From Simplicillium sp. C3G150-2 (Eukaryota > Ascomycota > Sordariomycetes > Hypocreales > Cordycipitaceae): a DNA stretch of 64,000 bases. The position numbers and the translations under genes were made by a program. Positions 18,520-29,200 of this stretch are shown here, piece by piece. Location of the stretch: assembly GCA_022702485.1 (NCBI GenBank), contig JAJIYY010000004.1, forward strand, positions 248,001 through 312,000, written 5' to 3'. The number at the start of each line of letters is the position of its first letter. The first letter of the stretch is position 1. The notes beneath the pieces are model-generated. The model was not told the DNA's origin and made no database searches. It saw only the letters and a program-made list of their open reading frames with translations.

Positions 18520-20718
18520 ATGCCTGAACCAGCGTATGACGACCGCGACAGGGATCGGGACCAGGATAGGGACAGGGACAGGACCCGAGACGACAGAGAT
18601 AGAAATCGCGACAGAGACCGCAACAGGGACAGAGACAGAGACAGAAGCGAAAGAGATAAAACCGATCGAGGCGACAGAGATAGAGACAGAAGTGAACGAG
18701 ACAGAACCGACAGAACCGATCGAGGCGACAAAACTGATCGGGCCGACAGATACAGAGACCGCGAAAGAGATCGCGACAGAGACTCACCTCCCACCGCCAA
18801 CGCCAACAAGCGCCTCAGCATCACTGATCGCATACGCGGTACCTTCTCCCAAGCTCGCAGAGATACCTCCGCTTCTGTCGCCCGCCGCACTTCCACATCA
18901 ACCAAGCAGAACTCTCCAATTCCCCGCATCCGCGAATGGCTCGATACCTGCAATACCACGCACACTGAACATTGCGCCGGCGAGGCTGACGACGACATTT
19001 CCACCTGGCGACCCGAGTACTTCATCGATACTATTGACCATAAGCTCGTCGAAGCTAAAGATGACGAGCGCTATGTCGCCCTCAGCTATGTTTGGGGTCC
19101 TGGCTTTCGTCGTGGCGCCGAGGATGCGCCTTTGCAGCTTCTAAACGCGAATCGGGAGGAGTTTGAAGAAGGCATCCCCGAGGCAGATATACCCAAGACC
19201 ATTATGGATGCGATCTGGTTGGCCAAGAAGCTGGGGCTGCGATATATTTGGGTTGATCGGCTCTGTATTGTCCAAGACGACGAGAGCATGAAAGAGAGTC
19301 ATATCCGTCACATGGCATATGTCTTCTCCAATGCCTATCTTACCATCATTGCAGCCCATGGTGATGTTCAAACTGGCTTACTCCCACTCAACCCTCGACG
19401 ACCAACGCGCGTCGCATCAGGAAACCGCGAACACAACGACCTCCTCCTAGCTTCCAAATGGAACACTCGAGGCTGGACGCTCCAAGAACTCCTCTACTCC
19501 CGCCGCGCTGTCTTCTTCTTCGAAGACACCGTCACATGGGAATGCCACTGCGATCTTTGGCAAAGCCACACGGCCGGCATCTCCAAATTCCTCTCCCGCA
19601 ATACCAACAACAACAAGGAATGCACAAACCGTCTATCAGCTGCTGCATTCGGTTTCCAACATTCACCATGGCCCGACTTGGACGAATACGCCCGCATCGC
19701 GGCCGACTACTCCAGCAGGCGGGTCACACTCGTTGACGATACCCTTAAGGCTTTCTCCGGCATAACGCACGTTTTGTCTCGCGTATTCCCTGGCGGCTTC
19801 ATGTATGGTATGCCACTTATGTTTCTGGACATAGCGCTTCTCTGGCGCCCCCAGGCCTCTATCCGCCGTCGCGCACTTACACGCCCACCCTTCCTCCCCT
19901 CTTGGTCCTGGATGGGATGGTGGTTTGACGGTATTCCCGTAGACCTCACCCTCTGGAAAGTTGCAGCCGACTACGTCGAAGAAACCAAAGCCACCAAGCG
20001 CGGCCAAACCGCCAAACGCTTCCAAGCACCCAGCTCCTTCCGCATCAAACCCACCGTAACATGGGCTCTGACAGACCGCGCCTCCAACGTCCCCGTCGTC
20101 AACAACGGCCTACAATTCCGCGAACTGCGCAGCCGTCGCAACGCAGGCCAACCCCTCCCACCAGGCTGGACACGCAGCGGCTCCCACTTCAAACACGACA
20201 GCGACAACCTCACCACCTTCAAATACCCCATCCCCGTAGAAGATCCTCCCGACGAAGACGACCACGAGCAACCACCGGGAGAAATAGCCTACCCAGGCCC
20301 CTTACTTTCCTTCACAACTCAAGGCGGCATCTTCGACGTCGACTTCTCCGTGACCCTCGCACCCAAGGAGTCACTCAGTCCCCCCGTCGCGGTGGGCAAT
20401 ATCTGGAGCCGTGCCAATAAATGGATAGGCGAGTTCCGTGCCCACGATGGCTGGCTGGGTGTGCAGTCTTCGAATTATGACGGAGACGAGAAGTTGGAGT
20501 TTATAGCGATTTCGACCGCCATGGAGCGGAGAGGGTCGGTGACGTTCCCGCCGGAGAGGTTTGAGGAGAACGTGGAGGCGGATGGCATTATGGATATTGT
20601 GAATGTGTTGTGGATTGAGAGGATTGGGGGCGTGGCATATAGGAGGGGAATTGGACATATTTTGAGAAAGGCGTGGGATGCGCAGGCTAGAGAGGATGTT
20701 GCTATTATTCTTGGGTAA
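18520..20718 (+). CDS. HET-domain protein with Arg/Asp-repeat N-terminus
   Basis: HET domains trigger growth arrest or cell death in vegetative incompatibility and related recognition in filamentous ascomycetes. Single exon, 732 aa, ATG at 18520. Residues about 8-90 are almost only Arg, Asp, Glu, Asn and Thr in RD/RDRD patterns. The HET domain spans about residues 180-345: ERYVALSYVWGP, DIPKTIMDAIWLAKKLGLRYIWVDRLCIVQDD, then VFSNAYLTIIAAHGD and NTRGWTLQELLYSRRAVFF. This covers the three conserved HET blocks, so the gene looks intact. The C-terminal half has PSWSWMGWWFDG, common in HET proteins, and no further domain I know. It follows the truncated kinase and is convergent with YAF9. The charged repeat is unusual for HET proteins; it could be disordered, nuclear or RNA-associated. 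Confidence 0.93.
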   Translation: MPEPAYDDRDRDRDQDRDRDRTRDDRDRNRDRDRNRDRDRDRSERDKTDRGDRDRDRSERDRTDRTDRGDKTDRADRYRDRERDRDRDSPPTANANKRLSITDRIRGTFSQARRDTSASVARRTSTSTKQNSPIPRIREWLDTCNTTHTEHCAGEADDDISTWRPEYFIDTIDHKLVEAKDDERYVALSYVWGPGFRRGAEDAPLQLLNANREEFEEGIPEADIPKTIMDAIWLAKKLGLRYIWVDRLCIVQDDESMKESHIRHMAYVFSNAYLTIIAAHGDVQTGLLPLNPRRPTRVASGNREHNDLLLASKWNTRGWTLQELLYSRRAVFFFEDTVTWECHCDLWQSHTAGISKFLSRNTNNNKECTNRLSAAAFGFQHSPWPDLDEYARIAADYSSRRVTLVDDTLKAFSGITHVLSRVFPGGFMYGMPLMFLDIALLWRPQASIRRRALTRPPFLPSWSWMGWWFDGIPVDLTLWKVAADYVEETKATKRGQTAKRFQAPSSFRIKPTVTWALTDRASNVPVVNNGLQFRELRSRRNAGQPLPPGWTRSGSHFKHDSDNLTTFKYPIPVEDPPDEDDHEQPPGEIAYPGPLLSFTTQGGIFDVDFSVTLAPKESLSPPVAVGNIWSRANKWIGEFRAHDGWLGVQSSNYDGDEKLEFIAISTAMERRGSVTFPPERFEENVEADGIMDIVNVLWIERIGGVAYRRGIGHILRKAWDAQAREDVAIILG
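18550..18782 (+). repeat. Coding GACAGA-type hexanucleotide repeat
   Basis: Imperfect GACAGA/GACCGC/GATAGA hexamers within the HET gene encode the Arg-Asp tract. The regular six-base period makes long stop-free frames on both strands, which should not be read as antisense genes. Confidence 0.8.
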
Positions 20719-21082
20719 TGTGGTGATGCATTTGTATATTGTTTAGTACAGCGATGTTGTATATGTTTGCATGATTTGTTAATAACTTGCACATTACTCT
20801 AATAGAAGTGAATTGACTAGCGGGTATATGGTTTCATTATTGCTGGTATCTGGTGATATTTGTGCTAGCTACTGATATGGTGATCTGAGAGCACTCGGCT
20901 CGGCGTAACGCCTCATCAGACGTCTAAGTTACCTCAAGAAGCCATATTCAGACATATCAAGCTTAAAGCGACGTTTGCGAGAATACATCTCGTGCGTCGC
21001 GGCGCGTCAAGCAGCCTGGACTTGGTCGAGTCTTGCACTAATGCGTGAATCGTTTGGAACATTTATACGACCGCCTTGCCTT
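20719..21082. other. Convergent 3' region of HET gene and YAF9
   Basis: 364 bp between two convergent stops. No gene or repeat seen. Confidence 0.4.
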
Positions 21083-21951
21083 CTAAGCAGGCTTCGCCGC
21101 AGCCGCCGCAGCAGCATTCTCCTGCTTCAACTTTGCCAACAGATCCTCCTTGCCCTTGAGCTCCCCAAGCACCTTTGTCGTCATCTCCTCCGTCTTGGCC
21201 TGCGCATCCTTGAGCTTCTTAATCTCAGCAGCCTCCGTCTCGCGACTAAACGGCTGGCCCGGACGCGTGTGCTTGGGAATCATGGCCGACTTCTCCCAGA
21301 CGCTGTCGCTGTCCACGGGGGGCAGGGGGGGCGCAGGTCTGTTCTTGCCCTTTCCCTTGCCGCCTGCGCCGGGTTTGTTCCAGCCCTTGGGGGCGGCGCC
21401 GTTGGTGAGGATGTTGTAGAAGGCTTCGTAGGGTTCGTTGAAGAGCTGTTCTTCGTAGCTCCAGGCGCGCACTTCGCCGTTCTTGGTGACCATGGCGGCC
21501 TTTTCTTCGTCGGTACGCCCAAAGGGATGTAGCCGCAGATAGTGGTACAATGTTTGGGGCTTCTCGCCGGATTCGTTGACGTAGTAGAGTTTGATGCTTA
21601 TGTCAAATTCTCCCCATCCTGTCTCGGTGACTGTGAATGGTTTGCCGGGTTCTCCTTCAATCACTGGGGGTCTGTTAGTTTTGCGACGGAGTATCGAGGG
21701 TATTGGAACGTACTGCGCACGCAGTTGGGGATGGATTCGTGTAGCTTGAATTGTACTCTGCGCAGCCAGTATGTGACATCTGTGTCCTCGACTCCCTTGA
21801 CGAATACCGTCCATGAATGCGTGTGGTTGTCTGGCGCGCCGACTGGTCGAGGGTTCACGTCGGAGAAGGGCACGGCGGTGGTGCCGACGACGAAGGGTCT
21901 GCGGACCTGTGTGAGCTTGACACGCTTGCCGAATTGGTTGGAGGGTGCCAT
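21083..21951 (-). CDS. YAF9: YEATS-domain protein, Yaf9 subunit of NuA4/SWR1
   Basis: Yaf9 reads acetylated or crotonylated histone tails and is a shared subunit of the NuA4 acetyltransferase and SWR1 remodeller. Exons 21951-21714 and 21663-21083 (50-bp intron, GTACGT donor) give 272 aa. The YEATS fold covers the first 150 residues: KRVKLTQVRRPFVVGTTAVP, HTHSWTVFVKG, YWLRRVQFKLHESIPNC, then the spliced FTVTETGWGEFDISIKLYYV and LYHYLRLHPFG. The TETGWGEF loop belongs to the aromatic acyl-lysine pocket. A C-terminal coiled coil (about residues 220-265, KKLKDAQAKTEEM and on) matches the Yaf9/GAS41 layout. The linker has a Gly/Lys-Pro-rich insert. Convergent with the HET gene. Confidence 0.94.
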
Positions 21952-22257
21952 GGCGTGTGGGGGAGATGCGCTGAGGAGGATGCGTCGATGGGATGTGGCG
22001 ATCAGAGGGATGGTGCAGACTCCAAAAAAGAATTTCGAGATGTTGAAGATGCAGCGTTGCTTAGCCTTGCCGATCGGGTTTAGGAGATGGGGGCTGCAGT
22101 TTAGCGGGGCACAGCACTGCATTATACTGGACCATGCCGGACTGCACGGTGCTGTATGCGGCGCTGTACTGCCCTCTACAGCAAACCTTACTCCTACAAA
22201 ACTCAACTAATTTCATGGATAAATCTAAACATTCTATCTCTTTGTCTAATGCTCTAT
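21952..22257. other. YAF9 upstream region
   Basis: 306 bp between YAF9 and the end of the large membrane protein gene. It contains the YAF9 promoter and leader. A CACTGCAT/GTGCTGTATGCGGC stretch around 22110-22165 is repetitive but defines no site I can name. Confidence 0.35.
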
Positions 22258-25098
22258 TTAATGCATCCAGTGCGGCTTTAATACTCCCCTTCGATCCCCA
22301 TAAAACTTTTCTGCAGGATGTCTATAACAAACATCGTTTCGCTCGACGAATCCACCAGGCGTAACGACAGTGTGCTCCAACAAACAACAATCATCTTCCA
22401 TGGTCGCGCCGCATAGAACATAGCTCCCCGATCGCAAAACACATCGACTGCCAAGCTTGACCTTATCCAGCTGGATACTTCCCCTCCTGTCAAGATGAGC
22501 AATGATGCCGGCATCGTCAATCGCCACACGGTCTCCCATCTCGATGAGATCAGCTTCCGTCAACAGCAGACTGGGCACTCCTCCTGCAAAGAGTGCACAG
22601 TCTTTTCCAATCTTGGCACCCAATGCTCTGTAGAAGAGCACTAGCCAATGAGTTCCCGTCAACATGCTTAGTAGCCCTTTCTCGATGTAGCACTCGCGAA
22701 TAAGCTTCTCCACCGCGAACAGCAGCTGCCATCGTCGGCAAAAGCTGGACGTGTTCCAGTCGTAAATTCCAGGTCGAAACTTCCCAATCAACAATCTTTT
22801 AGAGAGTAACAGTATCCCAATTGCGACTATTGCAAAGGCACTTGTCAAAAGAGACGTCGTGGCAGCGTTGACCGCGAAAAGAACAATCGCATCATACTTC
22901 GGGTCTAGGAGCTCCTCGAAGTAATCGCGGTAGAGTCGCGCCGCAAGTAGCATCGCCGACAATGCTGGCACATTCCAGTAGAAAGCAGTCAGCATCGTCA
23001 TGAATATTGAAAAAGACAAAACCTTCAATGGCTCCCAGTCGAATCGTGCTTCGGCTCGCTTGACAAAGTGTCTGTGCATGGGACGAGTGTGTGCAGCAGG
23101 CGGATCAGACAGACCAGGCTTGTGATGCGAGATATTCTCGTCCACTGGCCCTCTGCCTAGTCCCTTCTCCGCATCAGATGGCGATACTACCACTGTTGAA
23201 CAGCTCGAATGAAGCCCCTCAACAGCAGTGCTGGTGCTGCTGCCTCTTCTTTGGTAATGCCTGCCATCTGCCTTATGAGCACTCTTGTGTCCGTTCTCAA
23301 TGGCCCATAGCCTATGCGCCAAACTATCCGAGTTGGCAACATCTCCGGCTCGGCAGCCCACAAAGTTTGTTCCTGGCGCATAAGTGGCGTTTCGACGAGT
23401 GACACTTCCGAAGCAGATTGCCGTTCGTTCGTCGACATGTACACCGGGCAAGACACAAGCACGATCCGCAATAATGGCTCCATTGCCGATGGTAATGCGT
23501 CCCGAACTATATGCGTCCGATGTCATCAATTGACAGTCCATCCCGAGTGTAACGTCATCGCCAATCCGCAGTGAGTGGATGTCTGTGATTGAGGGGCTTG
23601 TAGCTGGCCAGCAAACTCGACGGCCAACAGTCGCTCCTAATAAGCGCAGGGACATTGACCTAGCCTCATGATACTGACCGAGAAGGCTGTCCAGTTGACG
23701 CCGTTTAGACTCGGGATAAATGTATCTCGTAAGCGTTGACCTCCACATGTCCAATTGGCCGGTTGACTTGGAAAGATCTGTTTGGAGCTTCCCAAACCAA
23801 AATACACTGAAGTGCTGTAAAATAACTGCGAGCCAATACCATATCACAGGCCCGACTGTTGCGGCTGCAATGATTGCAACATAATAAAACGCCACCTGAG
23901 GACTGCCTTGATACCATTGCAAGGTGATGCGAATGAGTGGTGCTGCGTAAGATGGTGCCGGATGGAGAACGCCGATATTTGCGCAAATACTGGGAATGTA
24001 TGATATGGACCATATCAGGAGGTAAATCGGTTGTGTTAAAAACAATTTCAACGCCCAGTGAATCCTAGGCATTGAATTGCAGGTGCTCTGGACTTTGCCG
24101 AGATCAGCAAAGTCCATCTGTTCCCAACTCGATGAGTTTGTGCCCAGATCAACATCTGGGAGGATATGACCGCCAGGGGCAATGACGCTCATAGGTCCCA
24201 CAGACGCACCTTTCCCAATAATAATTCTGCAAAGATACATGGTCGAGTGTTTCTCTGGAGCAAAAGCGCGACATTGGCAGCCTGTCAGTGTTGCTCCATC
24301 TCGAATGTCCAACAAGTCCCATTCTCCCAGCTCAACATTTGTGAGTGTAACATGACGGCCGATTTTTGCTCCCAACAGTCGATAGTACCAAACTCTGCTG
24401 AGGTTGGTGTAGTCAAAGAGACCTTTTCCACAGAGACTGACAAGTTTCTGGGCCATCCACCAGCGAGTGTGATATGTATCCCACATGGGATAGAGACCCT
24501 CCCTGTATCGCCAAATAATGATCCATTTGAGAAGGATACCGATGACAGGAAAAATCGTAACAACGCTAACCCAGCCAGCCACCATGGAGAGAACCAGATT
24601 GGCAAGCCGCGCCATAAAGTGTTGTTTGTAATCTTGCAAGAGCTTGGTTCGGCTCAGTACCCACACTTGAACGACCCAATAAGTCGACTGCATCACCGGA
24701 TACAGAACTACCATAGGAATCAGTTGTACTATTAGAAGCCACCACCGTGTCGAGCTGTATTGTGGCACTCTGGCACAGAGAGTGTCCAACGGCTGTTGGC
24801 GCCTGGACACGTCCTTGATGAAATCCACAACGTAGTCAAGTGATCGGTACTCACAGAAGAAGTCGTCGGGCAAGCACAGGTTGAACTCCATTTCGAGGTC
24901 GACCCGGATCTGGTTGACGCTTTGCTCATCAATACTGAACTGTCGGCGGGAACCGCTCCGTTTCAGATGAAGCAGATCGGCAGAAATCACCTTCGTGACG
25001 ATGTCGATGACTCGGTCCTCAATTGAGCGCCGAGGAGGCGCCGGTAGAGGCTCTTCTTCATGCTGATTCGTTGAATATCCATGCTGCTGCATCGACAT
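22258..25098 (-). CDS. Pls-like three-domain membrane protein with acyl-carrier-like N-terminus
   Basis: Single exon, 946 aa from the ATG at 25098; a TTG extension upstream was discarded. It resembles the C-terminal part of epsilon-poly-L-lysine-synthetase-type NRPSs (the NRPS terminal domain family, TIGR02353). Residues about 22-105 look like a carrier domain: IEDRVIDIVTKVI, then FSIDEQSVNQIRVDLEMEF, with Ser60 where the phosphopantetheine Ser would be. Three tandem units follow, each with hydrophobic segments and a left-handed beta-helix start: RLLGAKIG (240-247), RLLGATVG (485-492) and RALGAKIG (824-831). Hexapeptide-type runs such as ITIGNGAIIADRACVLPG follow. In epsilon-PL synthetase, three such domains join lysines loaded by the carrier. 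There is no adenylation domain in this gene or beside it, so the substrate must be supplied otherwise. A membrane acyltransferase is the other reading. Confidence 0.8.
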   Translation of the reverse strand: MSMQQHGYSTNQHEEEPLPAPPRRSIEDRVIDIVTKVISADLLHLKRSGSRRQFSIDEQSVNQIRVDLEMEFNLCLPDDFFCEYRSLDYVVDFIKDVSRRQQPLDTLCARVPQYSSTRWWLLIVQLIPMVVLYPVMQSTYWVVQVWVLSRTKLLQDYKQHFMARLANLVLSMVAGWVSVVTIFPVIGILLKWIIIWRYREGLYPMWDTYHTRWWMAQKLVSLCGKGLFDYTNLSRVWYYRLLGAKIGRHVTLTNVELGEWDLLDIRDGATLTGCQCRAFAPEKHSTMYLCRIIIGKGASVGPMSVIAPGGHILPDVDLGTNSSSWEQMDFADLGKVQSTCNSMPRIHWALKLFLTQPIYLLIWSISYIPSICANIGVLHPAPSYAAPLIRITLQWYQGSPQVAFYYVAIIAAATVGPVIWYWLAVILQHFSVFWFGKLQTDLSKSTGQLDMWRSTLTRYIYPESKRRQLDSLLGQYHEARSMSLRLLGATVGRRVCWPATSPSITDIHSLRIGDDVTLGMDCQLMTSDAYSSGRITIGNGAIIADRACVLPGVHVDERTAICFGSVTRRNATYAPGTNFVGCRAGDVANSDSLAHRLWAIENGHKSAHKADGRHYQRRGSSTSTAVEGLHSSCSTVVVSPSDAEKGLGRGPVDENISHHKPGLSDPPAAHTRPMHRHFVKRAEARFDWEPLKVLSFSIFMTMLTAFYWNVPALSAMLLAARLYRDYFEELLDPKYDAIVLFAVNAATTSLLTSAFAIVAIGILLLSKRLLIGKFRPGIYDWNTSSFCRRWQLLFAVEKLIRECYIEKGLLSMLTGTHWLVLFYRALGAKIGKDCALFAGGVPSLLLTEADLIEMGDRVAIDDAGIIAHLDRRGSIQLDKVKLGSRCVLRSGSYVLCGATMEDDCCLLEHTVVTPGGFVERNDVCYRHPAEKFYGDRRGVLKPHWMH

Positions 25099-26207
25099 TC
25101 TGACTCTGTATTCAAATACCAAGTATAGTACACCGTAGCAACGGTAAAATGGCTGTGTGTAAGCACAATATGTGTGTTGTGTGCAATAAATGCATGTAGT
25201 TCTTGCGAGCTAATTGCCGGCCTCTGCGCGACGGGTTCTAAATATAGCAGTGTATAGAAATATAACTAGCTAACTATAAGTAGAAATGTTTTCTTCACAG
25301 TAGATAAAGTTTAGCAAAGCGGACTGAGTCTTGACATCATGTCTGCATTCCTTCTGACATCTCTCAAACCTTCTGTAAATCTCTGGGCATAGGGTGGGTA
25401 TTACTTTGACAAGGAGCAAGAGTTTCGCGCCGTGGAATTTTATTCTACGATCAACCGTTTACCTCTTGTACCGTAGGTGCGCCCTCAATCTGTTTTACTT
25501 CATCCCTCTGCTGTAGATTGCCGCCCGCCCCATCCCAGTGCCGTAGCTCCTCCGAGGATTTACATTCCAGCATGATGTGGCGATCTTCAAGATAGGAAAC
25601 GTCAAAAAAGCTGACGTCTTTTGTGGATCGTTTTAGCCACAAACTAAAAAAAGAAAAGCGAAATTGGAGTTGCACTGCTTTCGGATGATGAGAAGCTTCA
25701 AGTTTGATTCTAGCACTTACACCACTTGAGAGCTACGAGTTCCTGTTTGGATATGAGTATACTGCGAAATGACAGGCAAATACGTATGCAGGAGAATCTT
25801 TACTACATAAGCAGAGACATTCCTGTTTCACAAAAACCTGTTTGGCACTACTGCCGACCACGTAATTCACAAGTCTAAACTCCTCCCTCTTTCCTCTGAT
25901 CTAGAACATCCAGGAACAAATACTCCTAACCTGCCTGCTTCTAGAAGTTTCGTCGCTCCTAAGCTTTTCGGACCCGATCATTTTCGCCCCCAACCTCCAA
26001 AGCGCTCTTGATTGGCGAAGAGACAAGAAATTCCTAGCATTCCTTTCATCTACTTCCAGTTCCGCTGCCGTTCCGCCATAGCCACCCGGAACTCACCCCA
26101 AGCAGAGATTATTTCACTTTGATTATGATTGCTGATTAGCGAAAAGGGGTGCTGAGCTCACCACAATGAAGTGCACTGCATGTTTTGAAGAAAAGCTGGC
26201 CTGAATT
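25099..26207. other. Divergent intergenic region
   Basis: 1.1 kb between the Pls-like gene and the ankyrin-HET pseudogene, with no adenylation-domain remnant or other gene. A short upstream open frame of 12 codons at 26166-26204 (ACCACAATG context, coding MKCTACFEEKLA) ends just before the pseudogene ATG. Confidence 0.45.
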
Positions 26208-29200
26208 ATGCAAGTGAGGCTGGACAAAACTAGTTTAGTGCAAGGTGTTAAATATTTTAGGTACCCCGCAGGTGAGATGAGCTATGTAGCTTCGACAACC
26301 ATCTTGGAAGCTCCCGAGTTTGACACACACGCACATGTATATTTTGCATTTACACCAGTATTAACAATCACGGGTGATGGGGGCGAGGATCCGCATCTCG
26401 TATATGCTGCTGGCGGGACTAGCTACCACAAGCAGTTGAGACGATACTTCATCGGCACCACGCGGTATTTTGGTGAAGTGACGGCAGTATCCCAGAGACT
26501 GGATGATGGGCTAGATCCAAACATAATATGGACTGAATCAGACTGCCCCAAAGAAAAAGATTCGCCGTGGCCGAGTGACTGTAAGTGGCAGAGCTTCAAC
26601 ATACCCCTTCATCAAGCATTGCGGATTTCTGATATAGCCTCTGCCGAGCTGTTGCTAAGTCGAGGAGCGAACATCAATATCCACAATGCCAACAGCCTGA
26701 CGCCTCTTCACGAGTCAGTGTGGCGATTGAAGCACAATGACATACGATTCCTCATTGAACGCGGCTGCGACCTCAACGCAGTTACAATAGTCACCCGGAA
26801 CGGCTCGATGACGAGGATATCGAGCTTTCTGATTAACCAAAACTGTTACCCACGCAGATAGCCTTGATCAATGCAGATGATATAGCTTTGCGATTGCTAG
26901 TGGGGGCAGGCGCGATGCTGTACATCTCACCTAACAACAAAACCTGGACTATCCCCGACCTGGCGTTGCCAGCGAGTGACTACATCACCATTCAGATGTT
27001 GCTGTCTATGGGGGTTGAATTTCCTGCAAACTTGCCTCCTAAGATATATAATCCTGTTGAGCCTACTACCACCGATCAAGAGTCAGCAAAGCATTTGCTG
27101 GAAACAGCGCAGACCAACAATGTCTCTCCAGCCGACTGTCGCTATTTCACTTACGTGCATGCGCTTCAAGAAGCTCAGAAGTGGCAGCACCTTAATGGAG
27201 ATTCTGGAGAAAAGGCGATTTGTCAATTCATTGAGTTATTCTGGGAGTCCCTGCAACTGCTGGCATATGGGGTGGTAGAGAGAGATACCAAGTTCTGCGA
27301 TGGGTGTGTCTGGTTTCAAATCGAATCTGCAAAGATATTCAAAATGCCGCCTCACGACCAAGAATTTGTGATTCCACTCAACAAGAATCGGAACCGATTG
27401 GAAGAGTCCGCAGCATCAGGGTGTTTGCTATGTGCCAAGATTGCCGACAAATTGGATTACAATTTCAGACCTAATCGGTACGACACTTGGCCCGCGGAGC
27501 ACTATGAAACAACAGAAGCCAGGGCGCAACTTTCAATCTCGCTGCTAATAGTGTACTATACATACAGCGAAAACATTTCGATCGATGTCAGGCGAAGTGA
27601 GCTATCGATATCATTGACAATAGGGCGAGTTGAGGATATCTACATTTTAGACGCCGAGTGGGTGATCCGCTGGATGCAGATACGGCATCGGAATCTGCGA
27701 TTCATGTTGCGAAGGGCTGGCTTCATACATGCAAAACCAGCCAAGACCATTTAATCTGCCAGGCAGCATATCAAAGCCCAACGGTAGATAACCCAATGCC
27801 ACGGCGCCTTTTACAAATAGGGCAGGAAAATGGTCTCGCCCCTCGTCTGCTCGTCTGATTGATACTAGCGGCGACCAATTTCAGTTTTGTGCGCTATCTT
27901 ACTGCTGGGGCAGAGAAAGCTTTAACAAGACTACAAAGGGCAATCTTGGACAACACGAAAAGGCTATCGACCTGGCTTCCCTACCCATATTGCTTAGACA
28001 GTCCATAGACGTCGCACGGCAGCTAGCATTCAAGTACATATGGATCGATGCTCTCTGCATTGTCCAAGATGACGACGTAGATTGGGAACGTGAAACTCAA
28101 GAATGGACAGCATCTACTCGCACGCAGAACTGACCATATCTCCAGTGGCTTCTAGCAGCGTCAGCGACAATTTGATTCGCCCGCGAATAATGCGAATGAC
28201 GAGTCCTCTAGCCCTTGACTTGATGTGGCAGCCAAAGCGGTTTCGAAAGCGCGGTCGACGCTTCGTCATCTTTGCTCCTGACTTCGACGACAAGGCAGGC
28301 TATGAACAGGGTCCAGTTCATTCCAGAGGCTGGACATTGCAGGAACAACTCCTCAGCAGCCGGATTCTCTGGTTTGCGGAAGGGATGCTTCATTATCAAT
28401 GCCTATTGAGGTACCACAAGGAAGATGATCCCAAGAGGTTGTTCACAGGCAAGTCACCGGAAACAGGGCGATTCTTGTCCCTGTTCAAGACAAAAAGAAC
28501 CATCAAGGATGTTTTGGACAAGGCAGATGCTTTTTCGTCAGTTTGGCACACGCCCCAAGGATCCTTTGAGCTATTGCAACGCCAACTGGAAGAATTCACC
28601 CGGAGACATTTGACTATGCCCTTAGACAGGCTTCCGGCGTTTTATGCCGTTTCGGAGAAAAATGGCTGCTGTGGAAAAAGAAAGGCTTCACGGCGAGTAT
28701 CTGGCAGGGGGAGTAGCTCTTGGAAAGTCTGTGTTGGAGAGCACAGACTCCTCATGTTCGTGTGGAAAGCAATGCATTTACTCACGGCAGCTTTCCATCG
28801 TGGTCCTGGATATCCGTGCCTGGTGAAATCAGCTTTTCTTGGGTCGGCCGTGATTCGAGACAATATCTGAAAATCATTCCAGAAGTAGAGGTTCTTTCAC
28901 TCAATGCACAGGTGCGAATACAAACCCAGACACAGCCCCTGCACAAATTTGCAAGTCCACTGTCGTCCATGACGATAAAAACCACCCTCTACAAGAAGAA
29001 GCCACTCGATACGATGTTGTTGGACATTATATATGACGGAAGGGGGTACACGCGCCCAGAGCCGGTAGGCATGGATTATACACACGAGTCGATCAAGCAA
29101 GATGGAGATATATTTTCGGTTCGTCTATTTAATTTCCCACGAGGTCCTCGCCACGGAGTCATAAACAGCCGTTTTTCAGATTACTGGGGAACTAATCCAA

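Noticed and set aside
18299..19025. Long antisense open frames over the HET gene start
   Set aside because: They come from the hexanucleotide repeat, which has no stops in several frames; the translations are low-complexity Leu/Ser/Cys/Arg.
22258..26207. A full NRPS biosynthetic cluster
   Set aside because: No adenylation, condensation or tailoring gene is found beside the Pls-like protein.
26781..26857. First apparent frameshift in the ankyrin-HET gene
   Set aside because: The segment has a GT donor, a CTGATTAAC branch site and a CAG acceptor and restores the reading in phase, so it is a 77-bp intron and not a lesion.
28642..28826. A separate short frame continuing the HET remnant (KMAAVEKERL and on)
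   Set aside because: The better continuation is the third frame with WLLWKKKGFTASIWQG, which matches HET proteins and contains the TAG at 28714-28716.
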